This document shows, in pieces, positions 1 to 6,145 of a DNA stretch of 9,297 nucleotides. The notes under the pieces are model-generated. The model was not told where the DNA came from. It made no database searches and worked only from the letters and a program-made list of their open reading frames with translations. Source of the stretch: Phycisphaerales bacterium (lineage in GTDB: Bacteria > Planctomycetota > Phycisphaerae > Tepidisphaerales > Tepidisphaeraceae); assembly GCA_003153655.1 (NCBI GenBank), contig PMAK01000065.1:1103-10399 (forward strand), read 5' to 3'. Every line of letters begins with the position of its first letter. Position 1 is the first letter of the stretch. Both the position numbers and the translations under genes were made by a program.

Positions 1-20
1 TTTCTGTGGGATCCGTATAA

Positions 21-110
21 GCTCCCTTCGACAAGCTCAGGGCGAGCAGGGCGCTCATGGCCTATAGCGGAAGCCTATGCGCTGCGTCTCACTTCTACAG
101 GTTCGGTACC
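21..110. repeat. Interspersed repeat-like element with two related half-units
   Basis: Two related units lie in the same orientation, at 22-41 and 88-107, with 14 of 20 bases identical. The left unit contains CTTCGACAAGCTCAGG, a word I recognise as very common in intergenic and gene-end positions of environmental bacterial genomes; this is from memory and not searched. The left unit can also fold: GCTC (21-24) pairs with GAGC (44-47) and CCT (25-27) with AGG (39-41). The right unit overlaps the 3' end of the histidine kinase gene on the minus strand and supplies its last residues and, just beyond, its stop codon. The stem-loop lies just downstream of that stop, so it could affect 3'-end stability or termination. 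No T-tract follows it, so I do not call it an intrinsic terminator. Confidence 0.6.
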
Positions 111-1901
111 GGCGATTGAGTTTCTCGCCATTCTTGCGGACGTGCTGAGCAGGGTTGCCGGGTCGATTGGTTTTCCTAAAAAATCGTCGCAGCCGGCGGC
201 TATGCATTTTTCTTTGTCGCCGCTCATGACGTGGGCGGTTAGGGCGACGATGGGGTTTGTGTAGCCTTTGGAGCGCAGATGCGTGGTGGCTTCGTAGCCA
301 TCCATTTCGGGCATTTGCATGTCCATCAGGATGAGGTCGAAAGGCTGGCCGGTGTTCAGGGCGGTCAGGGCGGCGGTGCAGGCTTGTTTGCCGTTTTCGG
401 CCAGCGTTACTTGTGCGCCGGCGAAGGTTAGATGGAGGTTGATGAGTTCCTGGTTGTCTTCGCCGTCCTCGGCCAGGAGGATGCGCAGGCCTGCCAGGAT
501 CGGGATGTCGGTTGGGGCGGCTTCGGGTGGTGGGGATTGGTCCTGGGGGAACTGGATTGGGGCGTCCGCGGGCGGGGAGACCTGTAGGCTAACGGTGAAC
601 GTGCTGCCTTTGCCTTCGGTGCTGCTCACTTGGACATCTCCTCCCAGCATTTGAGCCAGGCGTTTGGTGATGGCGAGGCCGAGGCCTGTGCCGCCAAATT
701 TTCGGGTTGTGGATGTGTCGCCCTGTGTGAAGGGTTGGAAGAGGCGATCGCGCTGATGGGAGGCGAGGCCTATGCCGGTGTCGGTTATGTCGACGCAGAG
801 CAGGCGATCGGTTGTGGTGGATTTGTTAGCAAATTGGCCCATTCGGAAGACGACTTTTACGCCGCCCTCTTCGGTGAATTTCACGGCGTTGCTGAGGAGA
901 TTGAAGAGTATCTGGCGGAAGCGCGTGGGATCGGTGTGGATGACATCGGGAACGTTCGTGTGACTGTGGACGGTGAGGGTCAGGCCTTTGGCGGCGGCTC
1001 GCTCCCGCATGGTTTGGATGAGGTTGTCGATGGTTGGCTGGAACTGGAAGGAGATCTGCTCGATGGTCATCTGGCCGGCTTCGATTTTCGAGACGTCGAG
1101 GATGTCATTGATGATGGAGAGGAGGTGGTTGCCGTTGCGGCGGACGGTTTCGATCCAGAGGTTGCGATTGTCGTCGGTGGCGTGGGGATCCTGGAGAAGA
1201 TCGGCGAAGCCAAGGATGGCGGTCATGGGGGTGCGGATTTCGTGGCTCATGTTGGCGAGGAAGCGGCTCTTGGCGAGATTGGCGGCTTGTGCGGCGTCCC
1301 TGGCCTGCTCGAGAGCGGCGGCGGCCTGGCGGCGTTCGGTGATGTCGCGAAAGCTCCAGACGCGGCCGGCGCATTCGTTGCCGATGCGATGGGGCTGGGA
1401 ATATCGCTCGAAGACGCGGCCGTCGGAAAAGTCGAGGACATCCAGGCTGATGGTTTTCTGGTCGCGGTAGAGTTCCTGGATTTTAGCGATGAAGGAGGCG
1501 GGGTCTTTGAGTTGGGCGAGGACGAATTTGAGGAGATTTTCGTCGTTACGCTCTTTGACGAGGTCGGCGGGGATTCGCCACATCTCGAGGAACTTGCCGT
1601 TCCAACTGATGACCTTTCCGTTGATATCGACGACGAGGATGCCGTCGGCAGTGCATTCGAGGGTGGAGCGCAGCCATTGGTTGGCGGCGGAGAGAGCGGC
1701 GTTGGTGGTTTGGAGTTGTTGATTTTGGTCGAAGAGTTCCTGGGATGCGGTTTCGGAGGTTTCATTTTGAGCAGCGCGCAGCGCGTCGGCCTGCTGGTAG
1801 ATGAGGCTGACATCTTCGAGGAGGGACCACCAGGCCGGGGGAACCGGCGCGGCGGGGTCGAGACGCTTGCGAAGTTGCTGCTCAAGTAGGAGATGCATCA
1901 C
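75..1901 (-). CDS. Hybrid sensor histidine kinase/response regulator (PAS-HisKA-HATPase-REC), soluble
   Basis: This is a cytosolic two-component hybrid kinase: it should autophosphorylate a histidine and pass the phosphate to its own receiver domain. Order of parts (608 residues): a coiled-coil-prone leader at about 35-80; a PAS/PAC sensor at about 76-190 ending in SFRDITERR; HisKA with phosphoacceptor His220 in SHEIRTP; HATPase_c with N-box Asn338, DTGIG at 374-378 and GGTGLGL at 403-409; a Pro-rich linker at 441-470; and a receiver at 471-590 with acidic pair Glu478/Asp479, phosphoacceptor Asp527, Thr555 and Lys577. There is no signal peptide or membrane span, so the signal is intracellular. 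No Hpt domain or separate response regulator is visible, so the final output is unknown. The start is ambiguous: GTG at 1901 is followed at once by ATG at 1898, with no strong Shine-Dalgarno for either. The 184 bases upstream show no convincing promoter. The last 11 residues (GTEPVEVRRSA) are encoded by the adjacent repeat rather than by receiver sequence. Confidence 0.93.
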   Translation of the reverse strand: MMHLLLEQQLRKRLDPAAPVPPAWWSLLEDVSLIYQQADALRAAQNETSETASQELFDQNQQLQTTNAALSAANQWLRSTLECTADGILVVDINGKVISWNGKFLEMWRIPADLVKERNDENLLKFVLAQLKDPASFIAKIQELYRDQKTISLDVLDFSDGRVFERYSQPHRIGNECAGRVWSFRDITERRQAAAALEQARDAAQAANLAKSRFLANMSHEIRTPMTAILGFADLLQDPHATDDNRNLWIETVRRNGNHLLSIINDILDVSKIEAGQMTIEQISFQFQPTIDNLIQTMRERAAAKGLTLTVHSHTNVPDVIHTDPTRFRQILFNLLSNAVKFTEEGGVKVVFRMGQFANKSTTTDRLLCVDITDTGIGLASHQRDRLFQPFTQGDTSTTRKFGGTGLGLAITKRLAQMLGGDVQVSSTEGKGSTFTVSLQVSPPADAPIQFPQDQSPPPEAAPTDIPILAGLRILLAEDGEDNQELINLHLTFAGAQVTLAENGKQACTAALTALNTGQPFDLILMDMQMPEMDGYEATTHLRSKGYTNPIVALTAHVMSGDKEKCIAAGCDDFLGKPIDPATLLSTSARMARNSIAGTEPVEVRRSA

Positions 1902-2085
1902 ATATTGCCAGAGTCCGGCTTGTCTTTAATCGGCAATCCCGGGGGGAGTCTGCGGTGGGATGGGTTACAAATGACTACGGACGCGCATCGCGCTGGTTAT
2001 CGGGTGAAGGGATGGAGAGTCCGAATATTCACGAATCGGGGTGTGGAAATTCCATGGATCAGATATTTGATGCCCCTGTGGTATC

Positions 2086-3249
2086 TCAATGCAATTCGTT
2101 TCTTTTTTGAAGAAACTTGCATATTTCTGCGGCGATTTGCTTTGAGAACTCAGGCGCATAGTGCCATTTATCGACGTACAGCCGGGTCTGGATTCCCTCC
2201 TGCATGTCGGCGAGCCACAAAAAGTCATCCCCCATGTCATGATCCTTGATGTACTTCGCCATGAGCGGATATCCGTGTATGGTCCACTGGTCCCCGGGCG
2301 TGTCCCAGTCAGAATCCTTGAGCGTCAGACCGTGGTGATATACGGGCGCCGGCTGAAAAATAAAGGCGTTTGCGATGCCCTGCGAGGCGCAGAGCGATTC
2401 AATGGCCTTCTTGTTCCAGACGTAGCGATCAATCGCGACAGGATCCACCGCGCTCCAGTCCGCGAGCGGCGGAGATTTGGGATGCAGGAATTTCTTGGCC
2501 AAAAGCTGCGCCATCTGGCCGACGGGAAGTGATTTGCATAATTCGAGAAGGCGACGGCCGTTGGTCGGCGGGGTCAGCAATTCCTGTTGACTTTGCTGGA
2601 GCGGGGTCGGTTCAACGGCGAAGAGAAAATCGTTCAGTCCATCGATGAAGACAACCAGGTTGGGTTTTGCGCCGTCCCGGAGCAATTGCTCGAAGAGGAT
2701 TCGCTCCGCGGTTGAGAAATAAGCGCGGCGGCCGAAGTTGTATACGCATACCCGGCGTCCCTCGCTCTTTTGTATGATGGGCTGCATGTATGCCGGTATG
2801 GTCTGGTCATCGGCGACGGCATATCCGAAAACCGAGGAGCCGCCAAACATCAGAACGTTGTAATTCTTCGGGTCCATCGGCCATGGCCCCTGTTGGGGGA
2901 TAAGACGATAGCCCTGATCGGAGATGTTGAGGTATCGGCCCTGATAGGGAAGATCGGTGACCATCGTATAGGGCTGATAGCCGAATGGACGGTCCTTGAC
3001 CTCCCGGAGCAATTCCTTCCACTCCGAGTCCGGCATTGAGGGGTACACGTTGCGATACCAATTGTCAGAGTAAGGCAAATAGGCGGGCCTGGCCCTTAAC
3101 TTGTGGATCTCAAGAATACCCCAGCACAGTAGGTTGATCACGACAAACAGGAGGAGTGTATTGAGCAACAAGACCGCGGCGCCGATGTACCAGCGCACGA
3201 TTCTTCGCGGATGGGGATTTGGCGACGGTACTGCGGTTTCCAGGGCCAT
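2086..3249 (-). CDS. Membrane-anchored SGNH/GDSL-family hydrolase (SxtL-like position)
   Basis: This is a predicted SGNH-superfamily esterase or deacylase, 387 residues long. A basic N-terminus is followed by one hydrophobic span at about 21-45, which probably anchors the catalytic domain outside the cytoplasm. The SGNH blocks are visible in order: FGGSS at 135-139 with Ser138 the likely nucleophile; Asn171-Phe-Gly173 for block II; DGLND at 203-207 with Asn206; and DKWH at 360-363 giving the Asp/His of the triad. Block I reads GGSS rather than GDSL, a variant known in divergent SGNH proteins. It is the last gene of the four-gene operon, starting 6 bases after the DUF5989 stop. There is no clear Shine-Dalgarno, so translational coupling is likely. 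Its position after a carbamoyltransferase, SxtJ and DUF5989 matches the GDSL-lipase gene sxtL of saxitoxin clusters. The substrate is unknown; removal or transfer of an acyl or carbamoyl group from a glycan or small molecule is inference. Confidence 0.85.
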   Translation of the reverse strand: MALETAVPSPNPHPRRIVRWYIGAAVLLLNTLLLFVVINLLCWGILEIHKLRARPAYLPYSDNWYRNVYPSMPDSEWKELLREVKDRPFGYQPYTMVTDLPYQGRYLNISDQGYRLIPQQGPWPMDPKNYNVLMFGGSSVFGYAVADDQTIPAYMQPIIQKSEGRRVCVYNFGRRAYFSTAERILFEQLLRDGAKPNLVVFIDGLNDFLFAVEPTPLQQSQQELLTPPTNGRRLLELCKSLPVGQMAQLLAKKFLHPKSPPLADWSAVDPVAIDRYVWNKKAIESLCASQGIANAFIFQPAPVYHHGLTLKDSDWDTPGDQWTIHGYPLMAKYIKDHDMGDDFLWLADMQEGIQTRLYVDKWHYAPEFSKQIAAEICKFLQKRNELH

Positions 3250-3255
3250 TTGAAA

Positions 3256-3471
3256 TCAGAAGAGCGTATAAATAAATGGGCCGGCCGCGGTTCCACCAAG
3301 AACGACCAGAACGCCCATCAGCAGCAGGATGACAATGATGGGAAACAGCCACCATTTTTTGTTGTGCGTCAGGAAATGCAGAAACTCTCCAACCATCCCG
3401 GTCGAAGGGGAATTGGCATTTTTTTCAAATTGGCCTGGGTCTGACTGCGGGTTTTGTTGTGACTGCGTCAT
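3256..3471 (-). CDS. DUF5989 (SxtK-like) small single-span membrane protein
   Basis: This 71-residue protein has a polar N-terminus of about 25 residues, then GEFLHFLTHNKKWW at 28-41, a hydrophobic span at about 42-58, and the ending GGTAAGPFIYTLF. I recognise this pattern as DUF5989, a family of unknown function found beside carbamoyltransferases; SxtK is a member as I recall. The reading frame stays open upstream to 3576, but I chose the ATG at 3471. It has the only good ribosome binding site (GGAG at 3480-3483, 8-base spacer), it starts 16 bases after the SxtJ stop instead of overlapping that gene by 89 bases, and it gives the normal family length. The single span and the conserved basic HNKKWW stretch at its cytoplasmic edge suggest a small accessory subunit of a membrane complex, perhaps with SxtJ. 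That role is inferred. Confidence 0.85.
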   Translation of the reverse strand: MTQSQQNPQSDPGQFEKNANSPSTGMVGEFLHFLTHNKKWWLFPIIVILLLMGVLVVLGGTAAGPFIYTLF

Positions 3472-3479
3472 TTTAATAT

Positions 3480-3483
3480 CTCC
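3480..3483 (-). promoter_or_regulatory. Ribosome binding site deciding the DUF5989 start
   Basis: GGAG on the minus strand lies 8 bases before the ATG at 3471. It is the clearest Shine-Dalgarno in the operon and sits partly in the short gap after the SxtJ stop. It supports the short 71-residue product over the in-frame extension that would start inside SxtJ. Confidence 0.7.
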
Positions 3484-3487
3484 AATA

Positions 3488-3898
3488 TCATGATTGCCGG
3501 AAATATCGATCCGGATCGGTTCCCGGATCATGTGGCATCCAATAAGTTGATGCGGACCGATCGAACTCTCTCGCAAGGGGATCTCGCGACATCAGGCGCA
3601 TCAAGAGCCCAACGGGAGTAAACACCCCGAAAAAAACCACCGCGAGAAGAAGATACGACATCACCCAACCGATCGGATATGCCGCATACATCCAGGCGAG
3701 ATAGACGGGCCTGCGGAGCGGCGGCAGGGCAAAGTAGATGGCGACCCCGACGGTGGCGGCCACCCAAACGATCACCGCGGGGCGCAGTGCGTGGGTCTTA
3801 TGAAACACGCTGAGGCCCACAAGTCCAAAGAATCCCAGACAGAGGAGGCCAAACCATGCCAGTTCTTTTTTCGAGGGATTTTTATTGATCTGAATCAT
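3488..3898 (-). CDS. SxtJ-family integral membrane protein
   Basis: This 136-residue protein has a short polar N-terminus, then hydrophobic spans at about 14-33, 40-59 and a long stretch at 66-100 that can hold one or two spans. A polar tail follows, RDPLAREFDRSASTYW and then YFRQ near the end. The span spacing, the PLRRPVYLAWM loop and the tail match the SxtJ family as I know it: a protein of unknown function linked to O-carbamoyltransferases and named from the saxitoxin cluster. It starts 5 bases after the carbamoyltransferase stop with only a weak ribosome site, so it is probably translated by coupling. It may be a membrane platform that recruits the soluble carbamoyltransferase, or help move the carbamoylated product; both are guesses. 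An alternative call of generic three- or four-span membrane protein would not change the operon reading. Confidence 0.85.
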   Translation of the reverse strand: MIQINKNPSKKELAWFGLLCLGFFGLVGLSVFHKTHALRPAVIVWVAATVGVAIYFALPPLRRPVYLAWMYAAYPIGWVMSYLLLAVVFFGVFTPVGLLMRLMSRDPLAREFDRSASTYWMPHDPGTDPDRYFRQS

Positions 3899-3903
3899 AT
3901 TCG

Positions 3904-5739
3904 TTAGTCCAGTTGGAATTGCTTCAGATGCGCGTCGGAATCAACCTTGGCATGTTGCGGCTGGTCTTCCCGGCGCAATAAAAATCGTTCGATCACCAGC
4001 ACATCGATGTTGGTGGCCATAAAGCAGCGATACGCCTGCTCCGGCGACATCACGATGGGCTCGCCGCGGACGTTGAAGCTGGTGTTGATGACGAGCGGAC
4101 AGCCGGTCTTTTGATCAAAGTGCTTGATCAACTTGTAATAGCGGCCATGGCGGCGTTCATCGACTGTCTGGAGCCGCGCTGAATAGTCCACGTGGGTGAT
4201 CGCGGGGACTTCGGAGCGTGGGAGTTTGAGTTTGTCGATGCCGAACAATCCAACGCCTTGGCCGTTAATGGGAATCCGCCTCGATTCGCGGACCGGGGCG
4301 ACCAGAAGCATGTACGGACTGGACTGGGTCACTGGAAAATCGAAATAGTCCGCCACGCGTTCTTGGAGCACGGCAGGAGCGAAGGGGCGGAAGGATTCGC
4401 GGAACTTGATTTTGAGATTCATGACGGATTGCATTTTTGGGCTGCGCGCATCACCGAGAATGCTGCGGCTTCCCAGCGCCCGGGGGCCGAACTCCATGCG
4501 TCCGCTCATCCAGCCGATCACTTTTTCCGAAGCGATCAGTCCCGCGACGTTATCGCAGAGTGCATCGTCGCTGTCGAAATGTGAATATTTTGCACCGATC
4601 GAATCAAGAAAGGACTTTATTTCCGTCTCAGAATACTCCGGGCCGAGCAGTGATCCATGCTGGCTGTCGGCGTCCTGGACGGTCCGGGGTTTGCCCAGAA
4701 GCTGATGCCAGATGAACAGGGCGACCCCCAACGCGCCGCCGGCGTCGCCGGCGGCTGGTTGAATCCAGATGTTCTCGAAGGGGCCGTCGCGCAATATCCT
4801 GCCGTTGCCGACGCAGTTGAGGGCGACTCCGCCGGCCAGACAGAGGTTTTTCATGCCGGTTGTCTTGTGCACATGGCGTGCAATGCGGAGCATGATCTCT
4901 TCGGTCACCTGCTGGATGGAGGCGGCGATATCCATTTCCCGCTGGGTCAGCTTGGCCTCGGAGGATCGTGGAGGGCCGCCGAACAGCCGGTCGAACTTCC
5001 GCGAGGTCATTGTCATTCCCTGGCAGTAGTTGAAATAGGCCATGTCCATGCGGAACGATCCATCATCCTTCAGGTCGATCATCTGCATGATCTGCTTGAC
5101 GAAGGTTGGCTCTCCATATGGGGCGAGACCCATGAGCTTATATTCGCCGCTGTTGACTTTGAAGCCGGTGAAATAAGTGAACGCGGAATAGAGCAACCCG
5201 ATGGAATGGGGAAATCGCATCTCGTGGGTGAGATGGATTTTGTTGCCCGTGCCGGATCCGAAGCTGGAGGTGGCCCATTCGCCGACGCCGTCGAGGGTGA
5301 GGATGGCGGCCTCTTCAAAGGGGGAGGGGAAGAAGGCGCTCGCCGCGTGGGATTCATGATGCTCGGTGAAAACGAATCTTTTTTTGTAGGCCTGTCCGAG
5401 GCCGCGATTCATCTCGCGCGGGAGATGGAGCTTGCTCCGCAACCAGAGGGGCATAGCCATCATGAACGAACGGAAACCGGACGGAGCATAGGCGAGATAG
5501 GTTTCGAGCAACCGCTCGAATTTCAGGAATGGCTTGTCATAGAAGCCGACATAGGACAAATCCTCGGCCTTGAGGTTGGCCTGTTTCAGGCAATATTGAA
5601 TTGCGTTGGTCGGAAATTCATGATCATGCTTGATGCGCGTGAAGCGTTCTTCCTGCGCGGCGGCGACAATCTCTCCGTCGACCACCAGCGCGGCTGCGGA
5701 GTCATGATAAAAAGCCGAGATGCCCAAAACCGCCGTCAT
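3904..5739 (-). CDS. NodU/TobZ/SxtI-type O-carbamoyltransferase
   Basis: This cytosolic enzyme transfers the carbamoyl group of carbamoyl phosphate, via carbamoyl-AMP, to a hydroxyl of a sugar or small molecule. Numbered from the ATG at 5739 (611 residues, normal family length): the N-terminal Kae1-like domain opens with GISAFYHDSAAAL, carries the metal-site HxxxH (His127, His131) in EHHESHA, Asp150 in LDGVGEW, AGGVALN at 302-308, and Asp332 in AAGDAGGALG. The C-terminal YrdC-like domain has GRMEFGPRALGSRSIL at 413-428, FRPFAPAVL at 450-458 and NTSFNVRGEPI at 552-562. All expected catalytic features are present, so it should be active. A GTG two codons upstream (5745) would also be in frame, but AAGAAAGA spaced 7 bases before the ATG fits the ATG better. 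It is the first gene of the operon, with SxtJ, DUF5989 and SGNH genes following at once. The acceptor cannot be read from the sequence. Confidence 0.96.
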   Translation of the reverse strand: MTAVLGISAFYHDSAAALVVDGEIVAAAQEERFTRIKHDHEFPTNAIQYCLKQANLKAEDLSYVGFYDKPFLKFERLLETYLAYAPSGFRSFMMAMPLWLRSKLHLPREMNRGLGQAYKKRFVFTEHHESHAASAFFPSPFEEAAILTLDGVGEWATSSFGSGTGNKIHLTHEMRFPHSIGLLYSAFTYFTGFKVNSGEYKLMGLAPYGEPTFVKQIMQMIDLKDDGSFRMDMAYFNYCQGMTMTSRKFDRLFGGPPRSSEAKLTQREMDIAASIQQVTEEIMLRIARHVHKTTGMKNLCLAGGVALNCVGNGRILRDGPFENIWIQPAAGDAGGALGVALFIWHQLLGKPRTVQDADSQHGSLLGPEYSETEIKSFLDSIGAKYSHFDSDDALCDNVAGLIASEKVIGWMSGRMEFGPRALGSRSILGDARSPKMQSVMNLKIKFRESFRPFAPAVLQERVADYFDFPVTQSSPYMLLVAPVRESRRIPINGQGVGLFGIDKLKLPRSEVPAITHVDYSARLQTVDERRHGRYYKLIKHFDQKTGCPLVINTSFNVRGEPIVMSPEQAYRCFMATNIDVLVIERFLLRREDQPQHAKVDSDAHLKQFQLD

Positions 5740-5820
5740 TCGCACATCTTTCTTAGCGCAACAGGCCCCTGATTACCGAAATGCAATCGCACTTTCTTTT
5801 GTGCCCTTGAATGGGCCGTT

Positions 5821-5869
5821 ATTCAGGAGACTACGAGAGACAGAAGCGAAACGAACGAAAGGCCTGAAT
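5821..5869. repeat. Inverted repeat in the presumed 5' leader of the carbamoyltransferase operon
   Basis: Perfect 7-base arms, ATTCAGG at 5821-5827 and CCTGAAT at 5863-5869, are separated by 35 bases. If transcription starts near 5909, the pair lies inside the untranslated leader, about 80-130 bases before the start codon. It could be a weak RNA stem or spaced protein half-sites; chance is not excluded. Confidence 0.35.
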
Positions 5870-5916
5870 TCCCCAATTTTTCCAGGAATATTTTCTCGCA
5901 CAAAGGTTCCTACTCT

Positions 5917-5946
5917 ATAGTACGACTGTAAACCCCCGGCTGTTAA
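5917..5946 (-). promoter_or_regulatory. Candidate sigma-70-type promoter for the carbamoyltransferase operon
   Basis: On the minus strand TTAACA (5941-5946, 5 of 6 to TTGACA) is followed after 18 bases by TACTAT (5917-5922, 4 of 6 to TATAAT). Transcription would begin near 5909 and give a leader of about 170 bases. It is the best pair I found in the gap. Housekeeping promoter consensus in this unknown phylum is assumed, so confidence is low. Confidence 0.35.
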
Positions 5947-6145
5947 GGCTACAAACCATAAATATCCGGCACGAAGCCATTATCGTCAAATTGCTTCATT
6001 AGCATTTCATGAAAATGTTGCAAAGTTGCCCAGTTCGTGACTGCGTTTTTTAGTAACTATAGGTTTGTCGGCATTTAAATAGCTGATCTGAAAAGCCTAT
6101 ATCGTGGATAGCGATCTCGCGCCGGGGAAAAGGGCCCCCCCCCGC

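Larger units (their letters stand above)
5740..6145. other. Intergenic leader region upstream of the carbamoyltransferase operon
   Basis: These 406 bases separate two minus-strand genes, and I see no convincing gene in them. They hold one candidate promoter (5917-5946) and several short inverted repeats on the operon side: ATTCAGG/CCTGAAT at 5821-5869, GCCC/GGGC at 5803-5816 and GCAC/GTGC at 5789-5804. GGCCC near 5813-5817 could instead pair with GGGGCC near 5764-5769, so two leader folds are possible. Near the upstream gene's stop there is a run of nine C (6135-6143). The region is more AT-rich than the genes, as expected for control sequence. I do not recognise a named riboswitch or small RNA. 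Confidence 0.6.

Noticed and set aside
630..1889. Plus-strand open frame of 419 codons antisense to the hybrid kinase
   Set aside because: The minus strand here carries unmistakable PAS, HisKA and HATPase motifs. The antisense translation is a low-complexity Gly/Glu/Val-rich shadow with no family signature.
3472..3576. N-terminal extension of the DUF5989 protein by 35 residues
   Set aside because: It would overlap SxtJ by 89 bases, lacks family-like sequence, and the ATG at 3471 has the good ribosome binding site and normal family length.
2086..5739. A saxitoxin biosynthesis cluster
   Set aside because: Only the four-gene carbamoylation block is present. The polyketide-like starter, amidinotransferase and other defining genes are absent, and the flanks are glycosyltransferase-like and regulatory genes.
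4657..5772. Plus-strand open frame of 371 codons antisense to the carbamoyltransferase
   Set aside because: It mirrors the codon bias of the real gene, has no recognisable domain, and the opposite strand encodes a complete enzyme with all catalytic motifs.
5720..5920. Plus-strand frame of 66 codons in the leader region
   Set aside because: It starts inside the carbamoyltransferase gene and runs through presumed control sequence. The product shows no domain or membrane pattern.
6015..6045. Possible sigma-54 promoter on the minus strand (TGGGCAACTTTGCA)
   Set aside because: The GG and GC elements are 9-10 bases apart (first base to first base) instead of the required 12.
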